DNA from: Acidimangrovimonas pyrenivorans
GTDB lineage: Bacteria; Pseudomonadota; Alphaproteobacteria; Rhodobacterales; Rhodobacteraceae
Assembly: GCF_042643245.1 (NCBI RefSeq)
Contig: NZ_JBHRSK010000014.1
Location: 1 to 64,000 of the forward strand
Direction: 5' to 3'
Length of the DNA: 64,000 nucleotides
Below, piece by piece: positions 17,778-26,156 of the stretch. Every line of letters starts with the position of its first letter. Positions within the stretch are counted from its first letter, which is position 1. The notes beneath the pieces are model-generated. The model made no database searches. It was not told where the DNA came from and was given only the letters and a program-made list of their open reading frames with translations. The position numbers and the translations under genes are program-made.

Positions 17778-18592
17778 GGCGCATCCCCCTTTCGGCCATC
17801 ATCGGCCTGACCATCACCGCGGCCTATTTCCTGGCCGCCATCTTCGCCCCCTTCCTCGCCCCCTACGGCATGAGCGACGTCGTCGGCGGCGTCTGGGAGC
17901 CGTCCTCGGCCACCTACTGGCTCGGCACCGACGGCATCGGCCGCGACCTGCTGACCCGGATGATCTATGGCGGCCAGACCACCATCGCGATCGCCACCGC
18001 GGCGACGATCCTCAGCTTCGGCACCGGCGCGACGCTGGGCCTGACCGCGGCGGTCATCGGCGGCTGGGTCGATCAGGCGCTGTCGCGCTTCGTCGACCTG
18101 GTGATGTCGATCCCGACGCTGATCTTCGCGCTGGTCGTGCTCTCGGTGATGCCGGTCAACATCCTGACCCTGATCCTGGTGATGGGCTTTCTCGACGCCA
18201 CCCGGCCGTTCCGGGTCGCCCGCGCCGTCGCCGTCGATATCGCGGTGATGGATTACGTCGAGGCCGCCCGCCTGCGCGGCGAGGGCCGGCTGTGGATCAT
18301 CTTCCGCGAGGTGCTGCCCAACGCGCTCAGCCCGCTGGTGGCCGAGATGGGGCTGCGCTTCATCTTCCAGGTGCTGCTGCTGTCGACGCTGTCCTTCCTC
18401 GGCCTCGGGGTCCAGCCGCCGATGGCCGACTGGGGCGGCATCGTCAAGGAGAACAAGGAAGGCATCGTCTACGGCGTCACCGCCGCGCTCTACCCGGCGA
18501 TCGCCATCGCGACGCTGGCGATCTCGGTCAACCTCGTCGCGGACTGGATCCTCAACCGCACGACCAGCCTGAAAGGGGGCCGCGGTGGCTGA
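17774..18592 (+). CDS. ABC transporter 1: inner-membrane permease, DppC type
   Basis: The 272-residue protein pairs with the preceding DppB-type permease. It has the usual motif after the first helix (YWLGTDGIGRDLLTRMIYGG, about residues 52-71), a coupling loop with DYVEAARLRGEGRLWIIFRE near 157-176, and LSFLGLGVQPP. It starts within the ATGA overlap with the upstream gene and its end overlaps the GTG start of the ATPase by eight bases. This gives a tightly coupled transporter operon. Confidence 0.88.
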   Translation: MRRIPLSAIIGLTITAAYFLAAIFAPFLAPYGMSDVVGGVWEPSSATYWLGTDGIGRDLLTRMIYGGQTTIAIATAATILSFGTGATLGLTAAVIGGWVDQALSRFVDLVMSIPTLIFALVVLSVMPVNILTLILVMGFLDATRPFRVARAVAVDIAVMDYVEAARLRGEGRLWIIFREVLPNALSPLVAEMGLRFIFQVLLLSTLSFLGLGVQPPMADWGGIVKENKEGIVYGVTAALYPAIAIATLAISVNLVADWILNRTTSLKGGRGG

Positions 18593-20222
18593 ACATCTGC
18601 TCGATATCCGCAACCTGAAGATCGAGGCGACGGTCTATCCGCCCGACGCGGACCCGCATGACATCACCATCGTCGACGGCGTCTCGCTGACGGTCGAGAA
18701 GGGCCGCGTCCTCGGCCTGATCGGCGAATCCGGCGCCGGCAAGTCGACGATCGGCCTTTCCGCCATGGCCTATGGCCGCGGCGGGGTGCGGATCACCGGC
18801 GGCGAGATCTTCCTCAGCGGCCGCGACATCCGCAAGCTGGGCCATGCCGGGCTGCGCGCCGTGCGCGGCCACGAGGTGACCTATGTCGCCCAGTCCGCCG
18901 CCGCCGCCTTCAACCCGGCCAAGAAGCTGATGGAGCAGGTGATCGAGACCACGCTCCAGCACGGGCTGGCCGGCCGCGCCGAGGCCGAGAAGCGGGCCGT
19001 GACCCTGTTCGACAAGCTCGGCCTGCCGGACCCCGAGAGCTTCGGCAACCGTTACCCGCACCAGGTCTCGGGCGGGCAGCTGCAGCGGGCGATGACGGCG
19101 ATGGCGCTGTGCCCGCAGCCCGACCTGGTGATCTTCGACGAGCCGACGACGGCGCTCGACGTCACCACCCAGATCGACGTGCTGGCCGCGATCAAGGACG
19201 CCATCGCCGATACCGGCGTCGCCGCGCTCTACATCACCCACGACCTCGCCGTCGTCGCCCAGGTCTCCGACGACATCATGGTGCTGAAGGACGGCAAGAC
19301 GGTCGAATACGGGTCCGTCGAGCAGATCATCGAGGCCCCGCGCGAGGACTATACCCGCGCCCTGGTCTCGGTGCGCCAGATCGCGCATGAGGAAAAGGAG
19401 CCGGCGGGCGAACCGGTGCTGACGGTCGAGAGGGTGACGGCCCGCTACAGCGGCACCCATTTCGACGTGCTCAAGGACATCTCGGTCGATCTCTACCCGG
19501 GCCAGACCTTGGCGGTGGTCGGCGAATCCGGCTCGGGCAAGTCGACGCTGGCCCGGGTCATCACCGGCCTGCTGCCGCCCAGCGACGGCGCGATCCACTT
19601 CGCCGGCCGCACCCTGTCGGCCGATCTCAAGCACCGCTCGCGCGACGACCTGCGCGAGTTGCAGATGATCTACCAGATGGCCGATGTCGCGATGAACCCG
19701 CGCCACACGGTGGGGACGATCATCGGCCGGCCGCTGGAATTCTATTTCGGCCTCAAGGGCGCCGAGAAGCGCAAGCGGGTGCAGGAGCTGCTCGACGAGA
19801 TCGAGATGGGCGAGGGCTTCATCGACCGCTACCCGGCCGAGCTGTCGGGCGGCCAGAAGCAGCGGGTCTGCATCGCCCGGGCGCTGGCGGCCAAGCCCAG
19901 GATGATCATCTGCGACGAGGTCACCAGCGCGCTCGATCCGCTGGTCGCCGACGGCATCCTCAAGCTGTTGATGAACCTGCAGAAGATCGAGGGCGTGGCC
20001 TATCTCTTCATCACCCACGACCTGGCGACGGTGAAGGCGATCGCCGATTCCATCGCCGTGATGTATCAGGGCGAGGTGGTGCGCTACGGCCCCAAATCCG
20101 CAGTCCTGGCGCCGCCCTTCGACGACTATACCGATCTCTTGCTCTCCTCGGTGCCCGAGATGAAGCTCGGCTGGCTCGAGGAGGTGCTCGCCCACCGCAA
20201 GATGGAGAGCGCCGGCCACTAG
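18585..20222 (+). CDS. ABC transporter 1: fused double ATPase (DppD-DppF type)
   Basis: The 545-residue protein contains two complete ABC ATPase domains in one chain. Walker A motifs are GESGAGKST (residues 47-55) and GESGSGKST (313-321). Signature motifs VSGGQLQRAM and LSGGQKQRVC, and Walker B segments ending in FDEPTT and CDEVTS, are intact. It powers import by the upstream permeases. The GTG start overlaps the permease gene by eight bases. The usual cysteine-rich C-terminal tail of peptide-transporter ATPases is missing in both halves. A repeat-family hairpin follows the stop codon. Confidence 0.9.
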   Translation: MAEHLLDIRNLKIEATVYPPDADPHDITIVDGVSLTVEKGRVLGLIGESGAGKSTIGLSAMAYGRGGVRITGGEIFLSGRDIRKLGHAGLRAVRGHEVTYVAQSAAAAFNPAKKLMEQVIETTLQHGLAGRAEAEKRAVTLFDKLGLPDPESFGNRYPHQVSGGQLQRAMTAMALCPQPDLVIFDEPTTALDVTTQIDVLAAIKDAIADTGVAALYITHDLAVVAQVSDDIMVLKDGKTVEYGSVEQIIEAPREDYTRALVSVRQIAHEEKEPAGEPVLTVERVTARYSGTHFDVLKDISVDLYPGQTLAVVGESGSGKSTLARVITGLLPPSDGAIHFAGRTLSADLKHRSRDDLRELQMIYQMADVAMNPRHTVGTIIGRPLEFYFGLKGAEKRKRVQELLDEIEMGEGFIDRYPAELSGGQKQRVCIARALAAKPRMIICDEVTSALDPLVADGILKLLMNLQKIEGVAYLFITHDLATVKAIADSIAVMYQGEVVRYGPKSAVLAPPFDDYTDLLLSSVPEMKLGWLEEVLAHRKMESAGH

Positions 20223-20230
20223 GCACTCTC

Positions 20231-20281
20231 CCCTTTCATCTTCACCCAAATATCCCGGGGGTGCGGGGGCAGGGCCCCCGC
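20231..20281 (+). repeat. Dispersed intergenic hairpin repeat, copy C (terminator-like)
   Basis: CTTTCATCTTCACCCAAATA leads into TCCCGGGGGTGC and the perfect hairpin GCGGGGGC-AGG-GCCCCCGC (20263-20281). It begins nine bases after the ATPase stop and ends nine bases before the next start codon. It probably terminates the transporter transcript, although the downstream gene has no other visible promoter space. Confidence 0.65.
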
Positions 20282-20290
20282 GTTATCGAC

Positions 20291-21127
20291 ATGAAAAACA
20301 AGCTGCTCCTGATCATCCTCGACGGCGTGCCCTACGCCAACTGGCGGCGCTATTTCGGCAATCTCGAGGGCTGGGTTGCCTCCGGCGAGGCGCGGGTCTG
20401 GAAGATGCGCGCGGTGCTGCCCTCGACCTCGGCCTGCTGCTACGCCTCGATCCATACCGGCGTCACGCCACAGGTCCATGGCGTGACCTCGAACGAGACC
20501 ATCTTCCGGCTCAGTCAGCCCGATGTCTTCGGCCAGGTCCGCAAGGCCGGCGGCGTCACCGGGGCGGTCGCCCATTCCTTCTGGTCGGCCTTCTTCAACC
20601 GCGCGCCCTTCGACATGGTGCGCGACATCGAATACGACGAGCCCGAGAGCGACAGCATCAACCACGGCCGCTTCCACACCATGACCGGCTATGGCCTGAT
20701 CAACCAGATGACGCCCTCGGATGCCGATCTCTTCGCCACCCTGACCATGTTGTGCGAGCGTCACGGGCTCGATTACGGCATGCTGCATACCTGCACGCTG
20801 GACAGCATGGGCCACCGCTTCGGCCATGACTGCACCGAGATGGACTATTCCTGCGCGATGATGGACGCGATGCTGGCCGCCTTCCTGCCGCGCTGGCGGG
20901 CGGCGGGCTACGAGGTCATCGTCACCGCCGATCACGGCCAGTCGATCCGCGGCCATCACGGCGGCGCCGGCGAGGACCAGCAGGATTTCGCGCTCTACTA
21001 TTTCGGCGATGCCGAGGGGCCGGAGCCGGGCGCGGTGCTCGACCAGCTGGCGCTGGCGCCGACGGTGCTGGGCCGGATCGGGGCCGAGGTGCCTCAGACG
21101 ATGCGCGCGGCGCCGTTCCTGAGCTAG
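20291..21127 (+). CDS. Alkaline phosphatase superfamily protein (type I phosphodiesterase/nucleotide pyrophosphatase-like)
   Basis: The 278-residue protein opens with the metal-site strand LLLIILDGVPYANW (Asp11). It has a candidate nucleophile region PSTSACCYASIHTGVTPQVHG (about 51-71) and later metal-ligand motifs around MGHRFGHD and VTADHGQSIRGHHGG. These are the marks of phosphodiesterase/nucleotide pyrophosphatase or phosphoglycerate-mutase-like hydrolases. No signal peptide is seen. The start ATG immediately follows a repeat hairpin and lacks a good ribosome-binding site, so expression may be low or the transcript leaderless. Same-strand position after transporter 1 hints at a shared role, but the substrate is unknown. 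Confidence 0.75.
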   Translation: MKNKLLLIILDGVPYANWRRYFGNLEGWVASGEARVWKMRAVLPSTSACCYASIHTGVTPQVHGVTSNETIFRLSQPDVFGQVRKAGGVTGAVAHSFWSAFFNRAPFDMVRDIEYDEPESDSINHGRFHTMTGYGLINQMTPSDADLFATLTMLCERHGLDYGMLHTCTLDSMGHRFGHDCTEMDYSCAMMDAMLAAFLPRWRAAGYEVIVTADHGQSIRGHHGGAGEDQQDFALYYFGDAEGPEPGAVLDQLALAPTVLGRIGAEVPQTMRAAPFLS

Positions 21128-21128
21128 G

Positions 21129-21177
21129 CCGGGGGCGCTGCCCCCGGACCCCCGGGATACTTGTCAGCAGAAAGTGG
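21129..21177 (-). repeat. Dispersed intergenic hairpin repeat, copy D (inverted)
   Basis: The hairpin CCGGGGGC-GCT-GCCCCCGG (21129-21147) directly follows the phosphodiesterase stop. On the minus strand the flank reads CACTTTCTGCTGACAAGTAT followed by CCCGGGGGTCC. It lies between convergent genes and is a good bidirectional terminator candidate. Confidence 0.65.
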
Positions 21178-21193
21178 ACCGGGAAAGGGTCCG

Positions 21194-21958
21194 TCAGCTG
21201 GCGTAGTCGCTGCCTTCGCGGTCGAGAATTTCGCGCAGGTCGCGCAGGTGGGCGGCGGCGGTGTCGACCGGGTAGTCCTCCCATTCCTGCGCCGTCTTCT
21301 CGGCGATCTCGTCGGGCAGGACGCGCAGCGGCCGGTCGGTCTGCAGGGCGCGGATATAGGTCTCGGCGGCGCGTTCGAAATAATAGAGCCGGTTGAAGGT
21401 CTCGGCCACCGTCTCGCCGATCACCAGCACGCCGTGATTGCCCATGATCATCGTCTTGATCTTGGGGCTGGCGAGCAGGCGGGCGCAGCGGGCGCCCTCG
21501 TCCTCGAAAGCCATGCCGCCATAGCCGCTGTCGACGACGTGGCGGTTGAAGAACATGGCGCTGTTCTGGTCGACCGGCGGCAGCCGGCTGTCGGCGAGGC
21601 TGGCCAGCACGGTGGCGTGGATCGAATGGACATGCATGACGCAGCGGGCCTGCGGGCAGGCGCGGTGGATGGCGCCGTGCAGGCCCCAGGCGGTCGGGTC
21701 GGGCGCGTCGGGGCGGTTCAGCGTCTCCGGGTCGCCGGCGTCGATCTCGAGCAGCTCCGAGGCCCGGATCAGCGCGAAATGGCGCGCGTTCGGGTTCATC
21801 AGGAAGCGGGTGCCGTCGTCGTTGACGGCAAGGCTGAAATGGTTGGCGACGGCCTCGTGCATCTCCAGCCGGGCGGTCCAGCGGAAGGCGGCGGCAAGGT
21901 CGCAGCGCTCGCTCCAGTGGGTGATGTTGGCGGGCGGGGGCGTTCCCGGGGCGTTCAT
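21194..21958 (-). CDS. Class II aldolase/adducin family protein
   Basis: The 254-residue protein has the class II aldolase fold markers. These are an AVANHFSLAVNDD substrate loop near residues 36-48, a zinc-binding histidine pair in VMHVHSIHAT (about 106-115) and a later histidine in MGNHGVLVIGE. Members cleave phosphorylated or free sugars and hydroxy acids, and some act as decarboxylases or epimerases. The ATG overlaps the upstream esterase stop by four bases and has GAGAGGA before it, so the two genes are translated together. The natural substrate is unclear. Confidence 0.8.
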   Translation of the reverse strand: MNAPGTPPPANITHWSERCDLAAAFRWTARLEMHEAVANHFSLAVNDDGTRFLMNPNARHFALIRASELLEIDAGDPETLNRPDAPDPTAWGLHGAIHRACPQARCVMHVHSIHATVLASLADSRLPPVDQNSAMFFNRHVVDSGYGGMAFEDEGARCARLLASPKIKTMIMGNHGVLVIGETVAETFNRLYYFERAAETYIRALQTDRPLRVLPDEIAEKTAQEWEDYPVDTAAAHLRDLREILDREGSDYAS

Positions 21959-22890
21959 GGCGTTTCCTCTCCGTAAGGCCAGTCGCCGCGGGCGAGGGCG
22001 GCGATGGCGGCGGTGATGCGGGTGAAGCTGTCGCGAATGCGGCTGACGGTGCTGCGGCCGCGCAGGTAGCCGTGGACGAGGCCCTTTTCCAGCACCCAGT
22101 GGGCGCGGCCGCCCTCGGCTTCGACCAGCGCGCAATAGGCGCGGGCGTCGTCGGCCAGCGGGTCGCATTCGGCGCTGAAGGCGACCGTCGGCGGCAGGCC
22201 GGCGAAGCTGGCGGCCCAGAGCGGCGCGGCGGTCTCGTCATCCTCGGCCACGCCCTCGGCACGGCGGATCTGGCCGTAATAGAGCACCTCGGCCCGGGTG
22301 AGCATCGGCGCCTCGGCATGGCTGAGGTAACTGCCGCGGTCGGGATCGCCGCCGAGGCCGGGATAGACCAGCACCTGGCCGGCGAGCGGCAGCTCGGCCT
22401 TGGTCGCCTGGGCCACGGCGGCGGCGAGGTTGCCGCCGGCGCTGTCGCCGGCCAGCACCAGCGGGCCGGGGAAGGCGGCGGCCACCGCCCGGGTGGCGGC
22501 GATTGCGTCGTCATAGGCGGCGGGGTGGCGGTGCTCCGGCGCCAGCCGGTAATCGACCGCGACCACGCGGCAGCCGGTCGTGGCGCAGATCTCGGCGCAG
22601 ATGTCGTCGTGGCTGTCGAGCCCGCCGACGACGAAGCCGCCGCCGTGGTAATAGACCACCGTCGCCACCGCCTCCGGCCCGTCGTAGCGCCGGCAGGGCA
22701 CGCCGCCGAAGGCCGCGTCCTCGGCGGTCACCCCGGGCGGATAGCCGTTGTGGAAGGCGCGGCACATCCGGTCGTAGACGGCGCGCTGTTCGGCGACGCT
22801 GCGCTCGGTGGCGTCGGCCGGGTAGTAACGCTCGGTGTCGCGGATGAAGGCCCAGGTTTCGGCGTCGATCAGCTGGTTGTAGTCGGGCAT
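21955..22890 (-). CDS. Alpha/beta hydrolase, hormone-sensitive-lipase (HSL) family esterase
   Basis: The 311-residue esterase shows the oxyanion-hole motif HGGG (residues 82-85) and the nucleophile Ser150 in GDSAGGN. DYRLAPEHRHP near 113-123 and a C-terminal histidine in KGLVHGYL are also present, all classic for the HSL/group IV esterases. It hydrolyses short acyl esters in the cytoplasm. The start at 22890 gives a normal family length; residues further upstream in the frame are arginine- and proline-rich and look non-coding. It forms a two-gene coupled operon with the aldolase-like gene. Confidence 0.85.
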   Translation of the reverse strand: MPDYNQLIDAETWAFIRDTERYYPADATERSVAEQRAVYDRMCRAFHNGYPPGVTAEDAAFGGVPCRRYDGPEAVATVVYYHGGGFVVGGLDSHDDICAEICATTGCRVVAVDYRLAPEHRHPAAYDDAIAATRAVAAAFPGPLVLAGDSAGGNLAAAVAQATKAELPLAGQVLVYPGLGGDPDRGSYLSHAEAPMLTRAEVLYYGQIRRAEGVAEDDETAAPLWAASFAGLPPTVAFSAECDPLADDARAYCALVEAEGGRAHWVLEKGLVHGYLRGRSTVSRIRDSFTRITAAIAALARGDWPYGEETP

Positions 22891-22989
22891 CGGGTCTCTC
22901 GATTGCGGGTCCCGTTCAGTCTGCGCCGCCCCGGCGCCGGGTGCAACGCGATTGCCGGCCCGCAGGGGGCGGGGCGGCGGCAAGGGGGC

Positions 22990-23027
22990 GCTCACGCGGG
23001 GTCACGCAAGGGTGACGGCGTGTGAGC
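22990..23027. promoter_or_regulatory. 38-bp nested palindrome upstream of the secreted phosphoesterase gene
   Basis: The layout is GCTCAC-N5-GTCAC-N6-GTGAC-N5-GTGAGC, symmetric at every arm and spacer. TCAC recurs at a 10-base interval on the left and GTGA on the right; a further GTCAC lies at 23034-23038. This looks like an operator for two stacked dimers. It does not match the canonical Pho box, although phosphate control would be a natural guess. Confidence 0.55.
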
Positions 23028-23132
23028 GCAAGCGTCACCGCGCTGACAAGATGTCGCGCCTAGGTTGTCCCCGCCTGCCGGTCCCGCATGGCCGCCGGGC
23101 CGTTGATACCGTTCACACAGAGGGAAACCGGA

Positions 23133-24737
23133 ATGTCCATCTCCTCCAAGGCCGTGCTGTCCGGCTGCAGCGCGCTGGCCGTCGCCTGCGCGATGTCGGC
23201 CGCCGCCCCGGCCCAGGCCGCCGCCGGGCGCAACACCGCCACCCCGATCAAGCACCTCGTGGTGATCTTCCAGGAGAACGTCTCGTTCGACCACTACTTC
23301 GCCACCTACCCGAAGGCCGCGAACCCGAAGGGCGAACCGGCCTTCACCGCCGCCGCCGACACGCCGAAGGAGATCGACACCCTGGCCCATGCCGGGCTGC
23401 TGACGCAGAACCCGAACTCGACCGCGCCGTTCCGGCTCGACCGCAGCCAGGCCGCGACCCAGGACCAGAACCACGGCTACACCGCCGAGCAGGCCGCCTT
23501 CGACAACGGCAAGATGGACCTGTTCCCCGAGAATACCGGCCGGGCCGAGAAGGGCGGCGAGGGCGCCTTCGGCACCAAGGGTCTGGTGATGGGCTATTAC
23601 GACGGCAACACCGTCACCGCGCTGTGGAACTACGCCCAGCACTACGCGATGAGCGACAATTCCTTCTCGTCCACCTTCGGCCCCTCGACCCCGGGCGCGA
23701 TCAACCTGATCTCGGGCCAGACCAACGGCATGACCCTGCCGCCGGGCTACCAGCTCGAGAAGGACGGCAGCTATGACAAGGGCCGCGTCGTGCCCGACGG
23801 CAATGGCAGCTGGACGATGATCTCGGATCTCGACCCGACCGGCGATGTCTGCTCGAAGGGCAAGACGGCGCTGATGACCGGCCGCAACATCGGCGACATG
23901 CTGAACGACCAGGGCATCAGCTGGGGCTGGTTCGAGGGCGGCTTCGACCTGACCGCGACCAATGCCAACGGCACCACCGGCTGCGGCCGCAAGACGCTGT
24001 CGGACGTGACCAAGGTCAACATGGTCGACTACATCCCGCATCACGAACCGTTCCAGTATTACCCGTCGACCGCCAACCCGACGCACAAGCGTCCGTCCTC
24101 GGTCGCCGCGATCGGCACCAGCCACGACGGCGGCGCCAATCACCAGTACGACATGAGCGACTGGTACGCCGCGCTGAAGGCGGGCAACCTGCCCAGCGTC
24201 AGCTTCCTCAAGGGCCGCGGCTACCAGGACGGCCATGCCGGCTATTCCGACCCGCTGGACGGCCAGGCCTTCATCGTCAAGGCGGTCAACGCGCTGCAGC
24301 AATCGCCGTTCTGGAAGGACACCGCGATCATCGTCGCCTATGACGACTCCGACGGCTGGTACGATCATGCCCATGCCATCGTCAACGCCTCGAAAATCCC
24401 GCTGGCCGGCTATGACAAGGTCAGCGGCGACAAATGCGGCAGCGGCATCGCCCTGCCGGGCGTCGAGGGCAAGCCCGCCCAGGGCCGCTGCGGCTACGGC
24501 ACCCGCCAGCCGTTCCTGGTGATCTCGCCCTATGCCAAGCAGAACTACGTCGATCACACCCTGACCGACCAGTCGTCGGTGATGCGCTTCATCGAGGATA
24601 ATTGGATGGGCGGCCAGCGCCTCGGCCAGGGCTCGTTCGACGCGGTCGCCGGCTCGATCGACGGCATGTTCGACTGGAGCCATGCCGCCGCCGGCGCGCT
24701 GGTGCTCGACCCGGTCAGCGGCCAGCCCAAGGGCTGA
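23133..24737 (+). CDS. Secreted phosphoesterase (phospholipase C / acid phosphatase A family)
   Basis: The 534-residue protein has a Sec signal peptide (hydrophobic residues 7-25, AQA-type cleavage near 28-30). The PF04185-type phosphoesterase motif IKHLVVIFQENVSFDHYF (about 39-56) follows, with SSTFGPSTPGAINLISG, a metal-ligand DDSDGWYDH and the late ISPYAKQNYVDHT motif. Members hydrolyse phospholipids or phosphomonoesters in the periplasm or outside the cell. GAGGG precedes the ATG. The gene is nine bases upstream of a di-haem peroxidase gene and has a large palindrome in its promoter region, so the pair is probably a regulated operon. Whether it acts as phospholipase C or phosphatase is open. 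Confidence 0.82.
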   Translation: MSISSKAVLSGCSALAVACAMSAAAPAQAAAGRNTATPIKHLVVIFQENVSFDHYFATYPKAANPKGEPAFTAAADTPKEIDTLAHAGLLTQNPNSTAPFRLDRSQAATQDQNHGYTAEQAAFDNGKMDLFPENTGRAEKGGEGAFGTKGLVMGYYDGNTVTALWNYAQHYAMSDNSFSSTFGPSTPGAINLISGQTNGMTLPPGYQLEKDGSYDKGRVVPDGNGSWTMISDLDPTGDVCSKGKTALMTGRNIGDMLNDQGISWGWFEGGFDLTATNANGTTGCGRKTLSDVTKVNMVDYIPHHEPFQYYPSTANPTHKRPSSVAAIGTSHDGGANHQYDMSDWYAALKAGNLPSVSFLKGRGYQDGHAGYSDPLDGQAFIVKAVNALQQSPFWKDTAIIVAYDDSDGWYDHAHAIVNASKIPLAGYDKVSGDKCGSGIALPGVEGKPAQGRCGYGTRQPFLVISPYAKQNYVDHTLTDQSSVMRFIEDNWMGGQRLGQGSFDAVAGSIDGMFDWSHAAAGALVLDPVSGQPKG

Positions 24738-24746
24738 TCCGGCGAA

Positions 24747-26084
24747 ATGAGCAACCGGTTGCTCTTCAAGGCCGTCCCGGCGGCCCGGGCCGCGAGCGTC
24801 CTGCTCGCGGTCCTCACCGCCGGGGCGGTCGCCCTGCCCGCGGCGCGGGCGGGGCAGCAGGCACCGCAGCTCAGCGCCGTGGCGCAGCTGGGCAAGGCGC
24901 TGTTCTACGACACCACCCTGTCGGGCAGCGGTCGGATGTCCTGCGCCAGCTGTCACGACCCGGCCAATCACTACGCGCCGGCCAATGGCCGCGCGGTCCA
25001 GCTCGGCGGGCCCGATCTCAGCCGCCCCGGCCTGCGCGCCGTGCCGACGCTGACCTACAAGACCTTCACCCCGGCCTTCTCGATCGGCCCCGAGGATCCG
25101 TCGCAGGAGTTGAACGAGGTCTCGCCGATGGCGATCGCCGCCGGCAAGACCTCTGCCGCGGCCGTGCCGCTGGCGACCCGGGCGCCGGCCACCGCCAAGG
25201 GCGCCAACGCGGCGGCGAATATCGTGCCGCGCGGCGGCATGTTCTGGGACGGGCGCGCCGTTTCGCTGCAGGGCCAGGCGATGGGCCCGCTGCTGTCACC
25301 CTTCGAGATGGCCAATCCCGACATCGCGACGCTCTACGCCAAGCTGCGCGCCGCCCATGGCAAGCAGATCGCGGCCCTGTTCGGCGCCTCGGTGCCGGAC
25401 GATCCGCAGATGACCGTCTCGGAAGCTGCCTTCGCCATCGCCCGCTACCAGGTCGAGGACCCGTCGTTCCACCCGTTCAGCAGCAAATACGATGCCTACC
25501 TGCGCGGCGCGGCCCAGTTGAGCCCGGCCGAGGCGCGCGGGCTCAAGCTGTTCGAGGCCCCGGACAAGGGCAATTGCGCCGCCTGCCACCTCGACAAGCC
25601 GGGGCCCGACGGCCGGCCGCCACTGTTCACCGATTTCGAATACGAGGCGCTGGGCGTGCCGCGCAACCCGGCGATCCCGGCCAATGCCGACCCGTCCTAT
25701 CACGATCTCGGCCTCTGCGGTCCGCTGCGCCACGACGCCTATGCCCGCCAGCCGCGGAATTGCGGCCTGTTCAAGACGCCCACCCTGCGCAACGTCGCCA
25801 GCCGCAAGGCGTTCTTCCACAACGGCGTCTTCCACGCGCTGAAGGACGTGCTGCGCTTCTACGTGCTGCGCGACACCGATCCGGGCGCGGTCTATCCCAG
25901 GGGGGCGGACGGCCGGCTGCGGCTCTACGATGACCTGCCGGCCCGCTACAGCGGCAATATCGACCATGCCGACGCCCCGTTCGACCGCCATCCGGGAGAT
26001 CCCCCGGCGCTGAGCGTGGAGGAGCGAAGCGATATCGTCGCCTATCTGCGCACGCTCACGGACGGCTACGTTCCGGGGCACTGA
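24747..26084 (+). CDS. Periplasmic di-haem cytochrome c peroxidase (CcpA/MauG family)
   Basis: The 445-residue protein has an N-terminal signal sequence (residues 10-35, ending ARAG) and two c-type haem sites, CASCH (66-70) and CAACH (277-281). This gives the two-domain layout of bacterial di-haem peroxidases that reduce hydrogen peroxide with electrons from cytochromes. The N-terminal haem domain is followed by a motif GGMFWDGRAVSLQGQAMGPL (about 163-182) typical of the group. It begins nine bases after the phosphoesterase stop, so both are probably co-transcribed. Co-export of a phosphoesterase and a peroxidase is an established pairing in some proteobacteria, but its purpose is unclear. 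Confidence 0.85.
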   Translation: MSNRLLFKAVPAARAASVLLAVLTAGAVALPAARAGQQAPQLSAVAQLGKALFYDTTLSGSGRMSCASCHDPANHYAPANGRAVQLGGPDLSRPGLRAVPTLTYKTFTPAFSIGPEDPSQELNEVSPMAIAAGKTSAAAVPLATRAPATAKGANAAANIVPRGGMFWDGRAVSLQGQAMGPLLSPFEMANPDIATLYAKLRAAHGKQIAALFGASVPDDPQMTVSEAAFAIARYQVEDPSFHPFSSKYDAYLRGAAQLSPAEARGLKLFEAPDKGNCAACHLDKPGPDGRPPLFTDFEYEALGVPRNPAIPANADPSYHDLGLCGPLRHDAYARQPRNCGLFKTPTLRNVASRKAFFHNGVFHALKDVLRFYVLRDTDPGAVYPRGADGRLRLYDDLPARYSGNIDHADAPFDRHPGDPPALSVEERSDIVAYLRTLTDGYVPGH

Positions 26085-26156
26085 GACGGTAGTCTCGGCG
26101 CCGGGTATCGGCTATTCTTTCCGGGCGTATCGCAAGACACGCGGTGGGGAATCATA

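Noticed and set aside
23001..23048. A canonical Pho box upstream of the phosphoesterase
   Set aside because: GTGAC/GTCAC words are present but the CTGTCAT-type direct repeats with 11-base period are not.
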